From the NCBI RefSeq assembly GCF_000150275.1, contig NW_002060956.1:186001-250000 (forward strand): 64,000 bases of DNA. Reading direction: 5' to 3'. Shown one piece after another: positions 49,783-61,556 of the stretch. Both the position numbers and the translations under genes were made by a program. This stretch comes from Trichoplax adhaerens (taxonomy: Eukaryota > Placozoa > Uniplacotomia > Trichoplacea > Trichoplacidae). How positions within the stretch are numbered: position 1 is the first letter of the stretch; every line of letters starts with the position of its first letter. Under the pieces are notes generated by a model that was not told where the DNA came from, searched no databases, and saw only the letters and a program-made list of their open reading frames with translations.

Positions 49783-50245
49783 CTTTCGCTTATGCTATGG
49801 CAGGTATTGCCAATTGGGTGATCATTTTGTTACATTTCATCCAGTATTTTGCCTAATTTTGACCCAATTGAGAGTGAGCGCAAAGCCAAATGGCTTAGTG
49901 GGAAGATACTCCATTTTCAATCTACGGTAGCATTTTTCCATTCATGCCGTTATAGGCAGGTATCGCCAATATTGCAATCGTTGTGTTGCGTTTCGTGAAG
50001 GTTTTTTGCCAATTTCGACTTAGCTGAAAGTCGGCTAAAGCCAAGTGGGTTAGTTAGTAGACGATACTCTCTATTCTTGAGTACAGTAATCGCTTTTCTA
50101 TTTTCTATCGATGGTACAATCTTCGACTCATGCCGTTGCAGGTAGGTGTTGTCGAGCATTCCCTTTTATTTCATCGAGGGTTTTTGCCAATTTATACCAA
50201 ATTGAAAGTAAAGCAAAGCCAAGCGAGTTTGAGTTAGTAGACGAA
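49783..50245. repeat. Three-unit degenerate tandem array, about 155-180 bp period
   Basis: Units start near 49801 (caggtattgccaa), 49957 (caggtatcgccaa) and 50139 (caggtaggtgttgtc). They share ttgccaatttcgac-like, gaaagt...aaagccaag and ttagtagacgata-like blocks. The array is independent of the one 1 kb upstream. No coding potential recognised. Confidence 0.7.
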
Positions 50246-51927
50246 TCAACCTAGCAATCCTGTCCTATACTAGCTTAAATTTGAACGCCATTGGATAACC
50301 AAGATAAAAAATAGATACACGTTGATGATAGCAATTTTCGTACAGGATATGAAAAGCAAATCCTCTTGCACTCAGTCTAGCTGCGGTAAGATACCGCGCA
50401 AAAATATTCTTCCATGCAGCCCCATCTTCTTTTTCTTCTAATACGCCTTCTGTTCTGTAGAAAGCGATCGTTAAAATGTATCATATCGATAAAAACACGA
50501 CATTGAAATAGATCTCACATGTTTTGAATCATCGATCGGACTGAAAAATTGTTGTTGATGTTAATCGACTTGGTCGATTCTCTGTGCCAGTACATCGACT
50601 ATCATCAACTTGCCAATTCGGTAAATGTTCAAAATCAAAAATGATTACACCACCAAGGCAAAGGAAATCTTACGTCGATAACCAATGATACAGTACTGTA
50701 CTGTGTAATGTCATTGCCTAAAAGAAATCCTTTTCTTCAATTGACAAGATATTTTTTGCATACGCTATCATTTATATAGTTTAAACTCATCAACTTCTCC
50801 ATACTTTTGACGGTCAAAACGCAATGAGGAGTCGATGAAGATACTGCGAATACAGCAGCTTCATTACTTGATCTTGCCAATCTCTTGGATGCTCACGAAA
50901 TTAAATTAATTATCGTTTTATTATTGCTCAATTCATTCGCTGCAATAATGAAGTTTAGCAATGGTCATAAGTTACCTTTCATACATAGGTACGCCGTAGC
51001 CATCACTTGTTGTCCTGAAACGATTGTCAAGGAAAAGAAATTTGGAGGCAGTGTGCTATCCGCCATTTTTATTTGTTTAACCAGTATTATTGACTACATT
51101 CTATACTTTCAGCCAAGACGACAATACGGTAGCTTTAACGCGGACATTTATTCTTGGATAAGAAAAATTGGCTAGTGCCTTTTTAACCTTTTCTATCCCG
51201 TCTTGAATTCAATTAAACACTTTCCACGTAATTTCAGCCCACCGCTAGGAATGCAATGCACTTCCCAATACGACCCACAAGTTTGATTACCCGCCATCTA
51301 GTTTACACTTCATTACTTTTTATACAGTGTTGAACGCTATGACGGCATTAACAATTGAACATGGCTGCTGTCGATTGAGTATTCTAAAATTGCATCATAC
51401 GAATAGGATGACAAAATTTATAGTGTTAATCAGTAGCACCATGAATCATCATCTACGCACAGTACAACAGTTGAACAAGGTGTTATATTTGCGACTATCA
51501 CTACTGATACTCCATTATCCGATAAAGTATAGGGTAGTTCATTAATTAACGATAGAAAATTCAAGTAAATAGTGTGTATTTTTACATTTGTATCCTCTAT
51601 CTTCTGTTGATGATATTCGGTCTTCTTTTCTAACATAGTCAAAAGCAAGACAAAAAATCGAACATTACCACCACATACGGTACATTAAATCTACATGCAG
51701 AGGTAGAATGGCAACGGGATTGGATCTATAACAAGGGCAAATCCATCGCCAAAGGAAAAGCTATTGCTCTACTTTGACTTCAAAGTAGAATATTCACACA
51801 AGCAGTAGAACGCTATTGCAAAGAAAAAGAGATCAAGAGAAAACAGCGTTATTATAGTGCCAGTTAAAATTTACGGATTTTAAGACGTTATTGCTACATC
51901 GTTGTGTAGACGTAGAAACGTTACTCC

Positions 51928-54145
51928 ATGGCGGCAACCGATTGTAATGTCGAGCAGAACAACAAAAACAGTCAAGATATAACCAACCGGAGCTTTATTG
52001 ATGTAAGCCCATCTATTACTACTTCAAATTCATCTGCAGCAATGGAAGTAAGTCATGATCAGATGATAGCTACATGTAGCAACATGGCGGGTGAGAAAGG
52101 TTCAGATGGACAAAATCGTAAACCAGAAAAACCACCTTATTCCTATATAGCGTTAATTGTTATGGCGATCCAAGCCTCACCCAGTAAGCGCATGACTCTA
52201 AATGAAATTTACAAATTTCTACAAGATAAATTTCCATTTTTCCGTGGTAACTATTTAGGTTGGAAAAATTCGGTAAGTCTTGACCAATATTCGTTGATTT
52301 TCTGCATGAATTTCTTCCCATTTTGAGCTTGTTAGAGGATGAAAGTAGAATATGAATGATCATATTATTGACAATCTTGATGAACTAATCAATATCCATA
52401 CTAAATCGTATAAAGTTCATCCTACTATCTATACAGTGATGTACATTGCCAGGCACTTTTTTTTTCAGTTTTTCTCTTGCAAGTCCTTAGCATTGCCTTA
52501 AATTAATATAATTGAAACGTAGCTTAAATACAATCGTTGAAATAGAATTACGCTATTATAGATTTTCTGTTTATCATCTTATTACCGTGGTTAAATACTT
52601 GTACTACCTATAAAGTCATGTATGTATTGCCATGGACTTTTAAAGTTTTCCTCTTACAAATCTCTGCTATTGACTTAAATTATGATTGAAACGTAGCTTA
52701 AATACAATCGTTGAAATAAAATGACTACTATTATCGATTTTCTGCTTATTATCTTATTTCGGTGGTTAATGACTTGTAGATTATAGTACATCAAGTAATA
52801 TCCTTCGATCTAAATGACTCTAGCATTGAAATCCTTTTCCTTCTAGGTTCGCCACAATCTATCGTTAAATGAATGCTTTATTAAACTACCCAAAAGTGCC
52901 GGAAGGCCTGGGAAAGGCCATGATTGGGCACTCGATTCTTCATGTGAGTATATGTTTGAAGATGGATCGTTTCGTCGCCGGCCTCGCGGTTTCCGTCGTC
53001 GATGTCAAATGATTCAAGATCGAGCTCGTGCAGGCTACCCAGTTAACAAACCGTCTACGTTGCACATTCTATCGTCTATACCTAGTAATGCTGAAATCAA
53101 TGAAACGATCAACTCCAATAATCATGAAAATCCTCATGCAAACAATTGCGTGACATCGATCGAACATGAACGGTATCATCCTAAAGAAACTATTCTGGCA
53201 AATAATTCAATAACAGATCAAACGCAACAAATTATCACTTCATCTGGCCCATTTTTTACCGGTGCAGCCACAACCTATCATAGTGGATACCTTGAATCAG
53301 CTAATCCATTTTATAATCAAGATAATACTAGTAATTCATCATTTTTGTCAGCATCCTATGCAGATGTTCAATGGAGAGGTTCGGTAGAATACACTGAAAG
53401 TAATAATGCAAATTTAACGGCGACTGAGTTTATCCCAATTGGAAGTCGTTCTTTACCACATCAGTATCCATTTCCAGTCTACTCTCATCATCCTGGTTTA
53501 ACTAATCAAAGTGGAATTGCATCCTATCAGGCATACGGTTTTCCTTACGGTTGTATCGATAATGCCAATGAATACTCATTTACTGCTAATAATACCAATC
53601 ATAATGATAGTGGCAATACTGGTGATGTGAATACAGACGGCCAAGCTAATGATAATTCGCCCAACAAGAATACTATATCAGCTGTATCTACAGATGATAA
53701 TGTCGGCAATCTTTATGATGATGCAATTCAAGCTGAACTGTCTATGAAATCTGTATCTGCTTCCAATGTAATTACCCAAGTAGAAATTTCAACAGATTAT
53801 AATAATTCAAGCATCAATCCCAATAGGTACTCGACCTCATTAGTTATGTCTCCTGTGAATACTACAAGTCGTGAAGCTAACGAGACTAACACCGCATCAC
53901 CTGAGGCTAATAGTATCTCCAACAGTAAGGTTACTTCACCTATTAATTCTAACGATAATCAAACATCCGATCTGCAAATGTCTGATGTTACCGAAAGTAT
54001 CTATGATGTCGATGATGCAAATCTACCTTCTTACACAACGTTACCACCAACGTCGTTAATGTCATCACAGGATCTAGACTATTCTAATAGTCAAGTAGAA
54101 GAATATAACGATTCTCCCAACAGCAACAAATTGCAAGAAATTTAA
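51928..54145 (+). CDS. FoxF: Forkhead transcription factor, FoxF class (two exons)
   Basis: Nuclear forkhead factor; exons 51928-52272 and 52847-54145 join in phase 0 (donor gtaagt, acceptor ttctag) to 547 residues. The start [10 protein letters not shown] is the first ATG of the open frame; Met40 and Met53 are alternatives. The forkhead domain is about 68-168: [18 protein letters not shown], helix 3 [20 protein letters not shown], then the FoxF-diagnostic wing [18 protein letters not shown]. One surprise: [11 protein letters not shown] stands where FoxF and nearly all Fox proteins read G-K-G-x-Y-W-T-x-D-P, so Tyr becomes Asp at residue 141 (codon GAT at 52922-52924) and Thr becomes Ala at 143. 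The C-terminus is Asn/Ser/Tyr-rich. The intron contains a tandem duplication and the 3' end is tandemly duplicated downstream. Bilaterian FoxF acts in visceral mesoderm; the role here is unknown. Confidence 0.93.
52425..52778. repeat. Two-copy tandem duplication inside the FoxF intron
   Basis: A unit of about 175-180 bp occurs twice. The best-conserved block is attgaaacgtagcttaaata followed by caatcgttgaaata, at 52511 and 52685. The copies fill more than half of the 574-bp intron and do not touch either splice site. Confidence 0.85.
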
Positions 54146-54457
54146 GCTCTAATTATCGTTGTATACTTAACCTAGAATAGCCAATTTTGTACATTTTTTG
54201 GTATTTGTGAAAGCGAATATCGCCCGATTTTTTACAACTCAAATCATCTTACACAACGTTACCACCGACGTCGTCAATACTACCACAGGCTCTAAACTAT
54301 TCTAAAAGTCAAGTGGAAAAATGCAACGATTTTCCTAACAGCAACAAATTACAAGAAAGTGAAGCTCTAATTATCGTTGCATCTTGAGCTAGAATAGTCA
54401 ATTGTACATTTTTTGATATTTGTATAAGCGAATATCGCCCATTTTCAACTCAAATAG
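54029..54457. repeat. Tandem duplication of the FoxF 3' end (stop codon and 3' UTR)
   Basis: Copy 1 (54029-54245) holds the last 38 FoxF codons, the TAA and about 100 nt of 3' UTR. Copy 2 (54246-54457) repeats all of this with scattered substitutions. In copy 2 the sequence matching the TAA reads GTGAAG-like coding sequence, leaving 46 sense codons open from 54247 to a TGA at 54385-54387. That frame is offset from the FoxF frame, so simple readthrough would not translate it. Confidence 0.9.
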
Positions 54458-56546
54458 GAGGTCATTGTCAGATTATACCTATATACAGTACTGTATTTGT
54501 AATAATTAAATTTTACATGATGTTAATTAAATTGATATATATTTTTATTTTAGCCTTATTTTGATTAACCTTCACTTATTGCATATGTGAAATCATTATC
54601 AAATAATAGCGTTTCCGTGGTTGGATAATACCTTTAGATATTATATTTTTTCTGTGATTATAATCTACAGTATGTATTCACCAATTATAGCAAACAAACG
54701 GCTCGAATTGTAAACATTATGCAACAAACAAACGAATGATGATCGTTTTTCTTGATATTGTACCTATCGTGTGCTAGCTAATACTGTAATTTCCTATCAA
54801 CTCACGTTTGAGTAAATTTATGCGTAGAGAGGTAGAAACGATTTTCTTAAAGGAACGCGCTGGCTATACGCATTGTTATATTTTATTCTCACTTTTTAGT
54901 TCGAAATACGCTTTGTTACTGCTTTTTACTAGTCGTACAATACAATTGTGATTCATTTTATTATAGTATAGTGATATAAGAATATTCGATTTTTTCAAGA
55001 TATCATTAATCCACTTAATTTTCATATCGTCATATGTTTTTAATCGTTAATGATGCACCCTAAGCGTACAATAGTATTTCATATATCGACTGTATTTTTA
55101 TATTGCACGATCATTCTGTTACGTTTTTCATGGTATCTTTTTGATGGGTAACTAAAGGAAGAAGCATGCAATTGACTTAAGCCAACTGTCAACTCATAAA
55201 CAATTTGAGTTTTCTGGGTACGTTAAATGCGCCAATTCTGTACTCGGATTGCGACGATGTTCAAACTTGATAAATTTAAAACTTTTGCTGTTTTTAACCT
55301 ACGATATCGGTTATCTTATATGGAGCTTAACTACGGTATTTTTAATTGTATACTTTGACTTATCTCGTAAATAAGATTGATTTGATTTTCTAATTACTGC
55401 TACGTTATCGAAAGCGACACAAGTCTTTATTGCTAATAGCGCTATGTTCAACGGGCCTGGATTGAATGTGTTGTTAAATAAGTGTAACGCAAGTTCGATA
55501 GTGTTTAAATTGTGTAGCTAAAATTAGTTGAAGAATTATTAAACACATTTTTCATGCTGTTTGAAGTGTAATTGATTAAGTTTGCTTCTTTTTTAGTACA
55601 AATCATAGCTTAACTTTGAAAGTTTACGTACATACATGAAGCCTATTAAATCTATCTGACACCCTGATATTTTGCAAGTACGTACAACTAATACTTTAAC
55701 ATGAAATTTTTATAATTAGATCTAAGTAAAAATAGTGTTAGAGTTCTTCTCAGGGTAGCTACTCTAAGATAAACAAATGAAAAAAATTGACGCAACGCAT
55801 CACTCAGTGAGAAAAGCTACAACTAGGTATAACAAGTTATAGATTTTCAGTTTCAAATTATTCTACGTATAAACAACATAGTCATAGGTACTATTAACTA
55901 TACTATTTGATGAAATTGCTAGTTTCATCAAATTATATCAACGATTGATTCTTTCTTATGCTTGGATATAATGCAAGACAGATTACGAATGTTGTTACAG
56001 TTTCTTGAATATCATTTGATTAATTATAAGGCTATAGCGAGTAATTCATCCTTCATGATTTAAAAGATAACTCAATATAATTCAAAGACTTAGAACAAGC
56101 TAGCTAGAAACTACAATATGCAGAAGATACGACTAAAATTAAAAAGTACAAGGTATGAAAACAAATCTTCATATTATAATAGTTTCAAATACGTATGCCC
56201 TATAGACTGTTGAAACATTAAGAATGCAGTCTGGTGAGAATTTATAACAGAATTGGCCAAAGGTGCAATATTACTAGTAAAAAAAATCAAGAACTGCCAT
56301 CAATAACTATTCTCAACATCAACTACGCATGATGTAGCTGTTGATATAATAACATTATAACGAATGATACTGTAACGCGTATGTGATACCACAATTACAT
56401 TATTCTATACATACAAGATTTATATTAACAAATCATATTCTGATTTAATCCATTGACAATTCAATAATGCAGTTCATACATCGGCACACAAACTATTTTA
56501 ATAAGGCTTCAGTTATAACATGATAAATCTTCACTGAATAAATCCG
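54146..56546. other. Convergent 3' intergenic region, FoxF / VPS35
   Basis: About 2.4 kb between two stop codons facing each other. After the FoxF 3'-end duplication the rest is AT-rich DNA without a recognised gene, RNA or repeat. ATTAAA-type polyadenylation variants occur on both strands; none can be assigned with confidence. Confidence 0.65.
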
Positions 56547-59500
56547 TTAGGAGCGCAAATTAAGACCTTGGTACATTGGAGATTCTTCATCTTGCTGTTT
56601 TAGTTCAATATGTTCTAAGGAATTTTCAAGATGTTTCTTTATTTGCTCATTATCATCATTTATTTCTAGTGTAGCCATTTCTTCATTTATTTTGTCGATT
56701 AATTGTTGTAGGGTTGATTCTGCGACCTATGGTTTCAAATAAATAAGATTAACAATGTCACTATTCCTATCAATAAAAATGACTTTTTAACGGGCGGCTC
56801 ATAAATACAGTTATAGCTTACCTGTTCATTCCCCTTCTCGTAAAAGTAAAGATAACGATCAAGAACCTCGGTAAACAATTGTACTTGAACGGATTTATCC
56901 ATACATTGATTCGCAATTCGTAGAGATTTCTTTAAACACTCACTGACTCGTTTACCATCTTTAGACTGTAAAAAAAGAATAAGAAGAAAGTGTTATGATC
57001 TAGACAGTTACAAAATCGGATTGTCTTTCAAATCGTGAAGTGACAACCTCCTCCTCAGAGTCTTTCGTCTTGCCGGACCAAAATAATTGAGCACTTGTAT
57101 AAACCCCTCGACACTGAGCTGGTTTTTTTAGTAATTTAGATGCGACTAATGCACATTGTGTGCGAAGGGGTTCATGATTTTCTTCTCCAAAACATGACAT
57201 TTGCTCAAAAGTGCCAATAATTAGCGTTATAGCAGCTATTTGAGCCTTATAATCACTAATTTCGTCTTCGTAGATAGCAAAAGCCTAAGGATACATATAA
57301 AAGAAATTGTCAATTTTGAAACCACATGGCAATTCCGAGATATTCATTAATTAGTATTTCAAACCTGGCTAATATATTCATAAGCAATATTTTCTCTACC
57401 CTCGTAATCGTCTTGGCGGTCAGCAGCTAAAGCTCCCTGCAAGTATAAACGAAGGGACAATTCGAACATTTCTGCCTTGACAAAGGCAGAAATAGTTTGT
57501 AAGGAAAAGGCAAATATCTTGTCACATTTTTTATCCCATTTCTCATCCTATTTGAATAAGCAAAAATTTCCGCCTGTTTAGTCTACCTTCCTTGTACCAT
57601 CATGTTTTAGTCGCTTGATAAAATAATATCGCTGAATGCTATTCCTATAGAACTATACTGACCTCATCCTTGATTAGATTGTATGAATTTACCAGATTGT
57701 AAGCAGAGAATACTATAGGAAGTAAAGTGTAACTGATTCGCTTATCGCCTCCGCTACCAAGATGTTTCCTGGCAGTATTTAAAATCTAATGTGATTAAAA
57801 TGGATACAAAAGCATTAAAAAAATTGACCTCATTCAATTACCAAGGACGATCACGTTAATCAGAAATTTACCCTAAACTGTTGATCTGGAGTGTCAGAAT
57901 GAAGTACATTAATCAGTCTACCCATTAATCCCTGCTCTTCAGCAAATTCGTCGGGGTCCTCCTAAAGGAAAAATTTACCAATTATCAAATCGTATAGATT
58001 TTACAAAATTATAACAGTTACGTAAAATTCTCATACGATATCAGTTCATATAAATCATAGAGTATATAAACCTACGCGTAATATTAACTTACTCCTTCAT
58101 TAGGTTGATCAGGTTGATCTTTTATCAATGGGTCGAGCAACTCAAACACAAATTCAGCCTAATGTATATTAACGTAGCAATGTCATCGTTATAAAAGGTA
58201 AAATTATTTGATCAATAACTTTACATATGCAAGATAAAATTTCATATTATGACCTCTTCCGGTGAAGGGATATCAACGGCAACATCTACAATTCGGTTAG
58301 CTATATAAACTGCTATTTCTTTCCTTGGTTCGTAGCTTAAACGTGATAAAAGTTCCGGATAATCTTTCAATTCTACAACAGTTAGAATGCTGTCATATAT
58401 GTCGATCGGGATCTTTAACATCCGTGTGAGCTCGATGCATAATGGAGTACCGTTTGGAATGCTGATTTTAAAGATGGAATAAAAATTGACATTTACCAAC
58501 AAAAATCACTTTTTAGATCTTAATACAGTACTGTCAATGTATCAAAAAATAAAATTCTTGCCTGTACTTTCCTACATCCAAGCTGTTCAATAGATCAACC
58601 GTATGCTTACAAACTTTATCAACGTAGTCGACTCGTTCTGGATAGCATTTTAAAGCTAAGCTCAACAATGATGCTTGGAGGGTAATCATGTCTTCCTTAG
58701 GCATAGTGCTTGATCGTGACTAAATAGACATTAGAAAAGGAAATACGTAAAGTTTTTACGGATTGCTGATACTTTAAGGAGTACAAAGACAAGAAATTAA
58801 AGTACCTTTAAAACACTGGAGACTTCTTCAGAGAATACTTCAAACAACTTTATTTCCTCTGGTATTCCAGGACCGTCATCACGTTGAGCGAAAGCAGCCA
58901 AACGATCAGCAAGAGCAGCAATGATTTTCTTAACATTGACAGGACTTTGCAATTTCTGACAAGCTTTTAGCAAAGAGTTCAAGGTTTGTAAGTGAAATTC
59001 ATCCGGAAATACCTAAAAAGGTCATACAATAAGGTGATATCGATTAAAAATTGTATCTCATTGCCATAATGTAACTTTAAAAAACTTAAGCTTACTTGTA
59101 TAATACATTCCATGAGATATTCTTGGGATATAGGATCCTTGCAGTTGACAATCTGTTCTAAGACACTCGAGAGTACACTCTAAGAAAAGATAAAAGAAAC
59201 TGTATTATAATAAACGTTATTCAATTTTTTACCCTAATAAAGTACCACCATAAGTACGGGTAGCTATTGCAACATTTTAGGTAGGGCACACACGATTTAC
59301 AGATACGGTATGATCGGCAGCGATAATACACGAACCTCTTTGTATCTTGTGACATCTATTCCATCTAATTGACTCAAACGAACAAGGTTAGTACCAACGA
59401 GTAGACAGAGTTCTTGGCGCTCTTTTTCACGTCTATCTTTATCACGTGTATGGCCCTGGTGTTGCATACGAACCCATAACTTATTCATTTCAGAAAAGTT

Positions 59501-61556
59501 CAGCAAGATGAAATCGATGGAATCTTGTACATCACCATCATTGCTACTACTATAAATGCATTGGAAGAAGGATCAAATAATTACGAGTGTAATACCACAG
59601 ACTTGGCCTTTTTACAGCTGACAACCGTATAGTAAGTTTCTTACCTTGCGTCTTCATCTACGTCTGGTAATTGATTTCGGGTGCATTGCAACAGATAATT
59701 TCTAAGGAATAGGCCTCTTAACGGATGTTGGACACCGCGGCACATTTCCACTAGATCTTTTAACACACTTTTTCTGGATGAAAACTTGCACTTTATAAAT
59801 ACAACTCCGACTGTAACCAATAAATACCTAAACAATTTTACGTATAAAAAATAGAGAGAGAGAAAATAAATGCTGTGCTGCAATAAAGTGATTTAATCAA
59901 TCGTGTCAATCTTACAGTCTAGGAACAATATTGCCGGCGTATTGGACCAATTCATATAAATCATTTGGGAGGGTATTCTTGTCGAATTCGTCCATTAAGT
60001 GCAATGATAAATGTTGCAATTCATTACTTACTTGCATGTCTGTCAAAAATTGGAGTCAAGGTAATTTCATGAATATCTTTTACTGATCAATTAGACGACA
60101 CAAAACATTGATACGACAGTAGATAACTTCTTATTGATAGCGATCCAAAATTTTCTATCGGAATCTATAAGGGAATAATCATCGTAATAGGTAGGATACA
60201 GAGCACATAATAGTTTTTCGGCGTTAACATGGAAGTTCGTAGTTCGCAAAGCATATTGGATGCATGCTTGAGAGCGTCCATTAACTTTCCTTGGTCCTAT
60301 AAATAAGCCGCAAATTTAAATTTAGTCCTAAGCGTAGATGAAGTTAATTTTATTGCAACTGCTATAATAGAATATGTTGAGATGTTAAGTAAAATTAAAT
60401 GACTTGCAATCTACTGTATTCAATTTAAGATAGCGGAGAAGACATTTAAGATTACTACATTAAATGCATGTGAATTATCTCAGTAAGTTGCCTTACGATA
60501 CTCTATCGGGGTTGCTGTATCAATTCTACCGTACTACGCTATATCATTAGCTGCATCTCCTAAAACATTTACTAAGATAGTGGATATTGAAACGCTTGAT
60601 AGTGTAACCGTATAGTCTACTTTCTTATACATTAGTTTAAGAAGATTCAGTACTGAATTGACAATATTAGATGGTCCAAAAAATTCATTAGGCCTTATTG
60701 ATGATCACATTTTCGTAACAGTAACCTATTTCGACTTGTATGGAGAAAATGTGTATGACAACTACACTTGCAATATCGATATTAGACTGTCGGATTCTGT
60801 CATAATAATTGCAGTTTCTCTCATTTTCCGTCTTGCATATGCTAACAAGCAAAGACAAAAGTAACCAAGTTGCACTCCAAAAATAAATAGTCGCTTATTC
60901 CGTCATTCGTATACTGTACTATCTATCCTGACTGGTCAATGGCCATTCCCTTTTCAAAGTATATTGACTGTAAATACTAGGATTCATTTAATTTATGATG
61001 ATTTGGTTATGGAAAACTACCATTTTAGCGCTATGAGATACGTATACTGTCCTATTCAATTGCCTATTGGTGTTCTTTACACTAAAATATGATACAAATT
61101 GAATAGTTGAGCTACAGCAATGTATTTGTCACTACCTTACATATCACTGTTAAAAGATTGAAGAAATTCAACAGCTGTAATGTAGTAGAATCATGACTGG
61201 CAGGTGGCAGATATTGCCATCGGAATGCACTAGCTGTCAGTAACTTTAGTGATCGTCCATATCCATTCTACCGTACTGTCATAGTGTAGTATACGCGTGC
61301 ATACTGTACCGTTTAGGCAAATGCAGTATTGGACATTGTTGCCTGACTACTCTTTTATCACTACCAATAGTTCTAGCCTTGAAGCTAGGTAAAAGAGGCA
61401 ATTCTCAACTTTTCCACATAATACACTAAGCTACAAAATGCTGATGAATGCTTTTACCAGCCATCTCTTCATTAAGAATGATTCACTTTTGACGACTTGG
61501 GCGGCTTCATCAAGCAATTTCTCCTGCTCTTCGTGGATGACGGAACTTGTGGCTGG
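56547..61556 (-). CDS. VPS35: VPS35, retromer cargo-recognition core subunit
   Basis: Alpha-solenoid scaffold of retromer (VPS26-VPS29-VPS35), which recycles cargo from endosomes to the Golgi or plasma membrane. Sixteen exons join in frame to 798 residues; with a separate ATG exon (candidate ATG 61769-61771, donor gtcggt) the protein is 799 residues, against 796 in human. Exons in transcript order: 61556-61458, 60296-60200, 60039-59916, 59827-59645, 59549-59336, 59179-59096, 59012-58806, 58719-58562, 58461-58254, 58158-58093, 57961-57872, 57785-57663, 57547-57365, 57284-57048, 56965-56822, 56726-56547. The VPS26-binding motif PRLYL is present with Arg at 107, the human number. Asp620, the site of the human Parkinson disease variant D620N, falls at 620 in [38 protein letters not shown] and [13 protein letters not shown] are near-identical to animal VPS35. 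The C-terminal end [11 protein letters not shown] replaces the human GPIYEGLIL. The donors at 57048 and 58254 are weak, so those borders may shift slightly. Confidence 0.96.
58462..58561 (-). other. GC-AG intron in VPS35
   Basis: The exon ending GGAAAGTACAG is followed by gcaaga rather than gt, and the intron ends in atcag. The join (AG + C = Ser, phase 2) restores the VPS35 frame exactly, and no nearby GT does. GC donors are a known minor class, usually with a strong upstream AG, as here. Confidence 0.8.
60040..60199 (-). other. Candidate U12-type (minor spliceosome) intron in VPS35
   Basis: On the transcribed strand the intron begins GTATCCTACC, matching the U12 donor GTATCCTTT at its first seven bases. 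Close to the 3' end it carries TACCTTGACTCC, which fits the U12 branch site TTCCTTRACTCY, with the branch A (60056) 16 nt from the terminal G. Other VPS35 introns start gtaag, gtact or similar. Phase 1 (T + AC, Tyr67). Confidence 0.7.
60297..61457 (-). other. Long VPS35 intron (about 1.16 kb)
   Basis: Ten times longer than the other introns of the gene. A 68-codon frame on the opposite strand (60658-60864) has no recognisable similarity. The intron is rich in TACTGTA-like words; nothing else is seen. Confidence 0.6.

Larger units (their letters stand above)
46195..51927. other. Noncoding interval FoxQ1-like to FoxF
   Basis: About 5.7 kb with no recognised gene. It holds two degenerate three-unit tandem arrays (48.1-48.8 and 49.8-50.2 kb). 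Short frames at 49326-49691 (121 codons) and 50885-51175 (96 codons) match no family known to me and probably arise by chance. The segment just upstream of 51928 should contain the FoxF promoter; no convincing TATA box was seen. Confidence 0.65.

Noticed and set aside
48108-50245. Possible CRISPR-like arrays
   Set aside because: Units are 150-285 bp, degenerate and without regular unique spacers, in a eukaryotic genome; they are ordinary tandem duplications.
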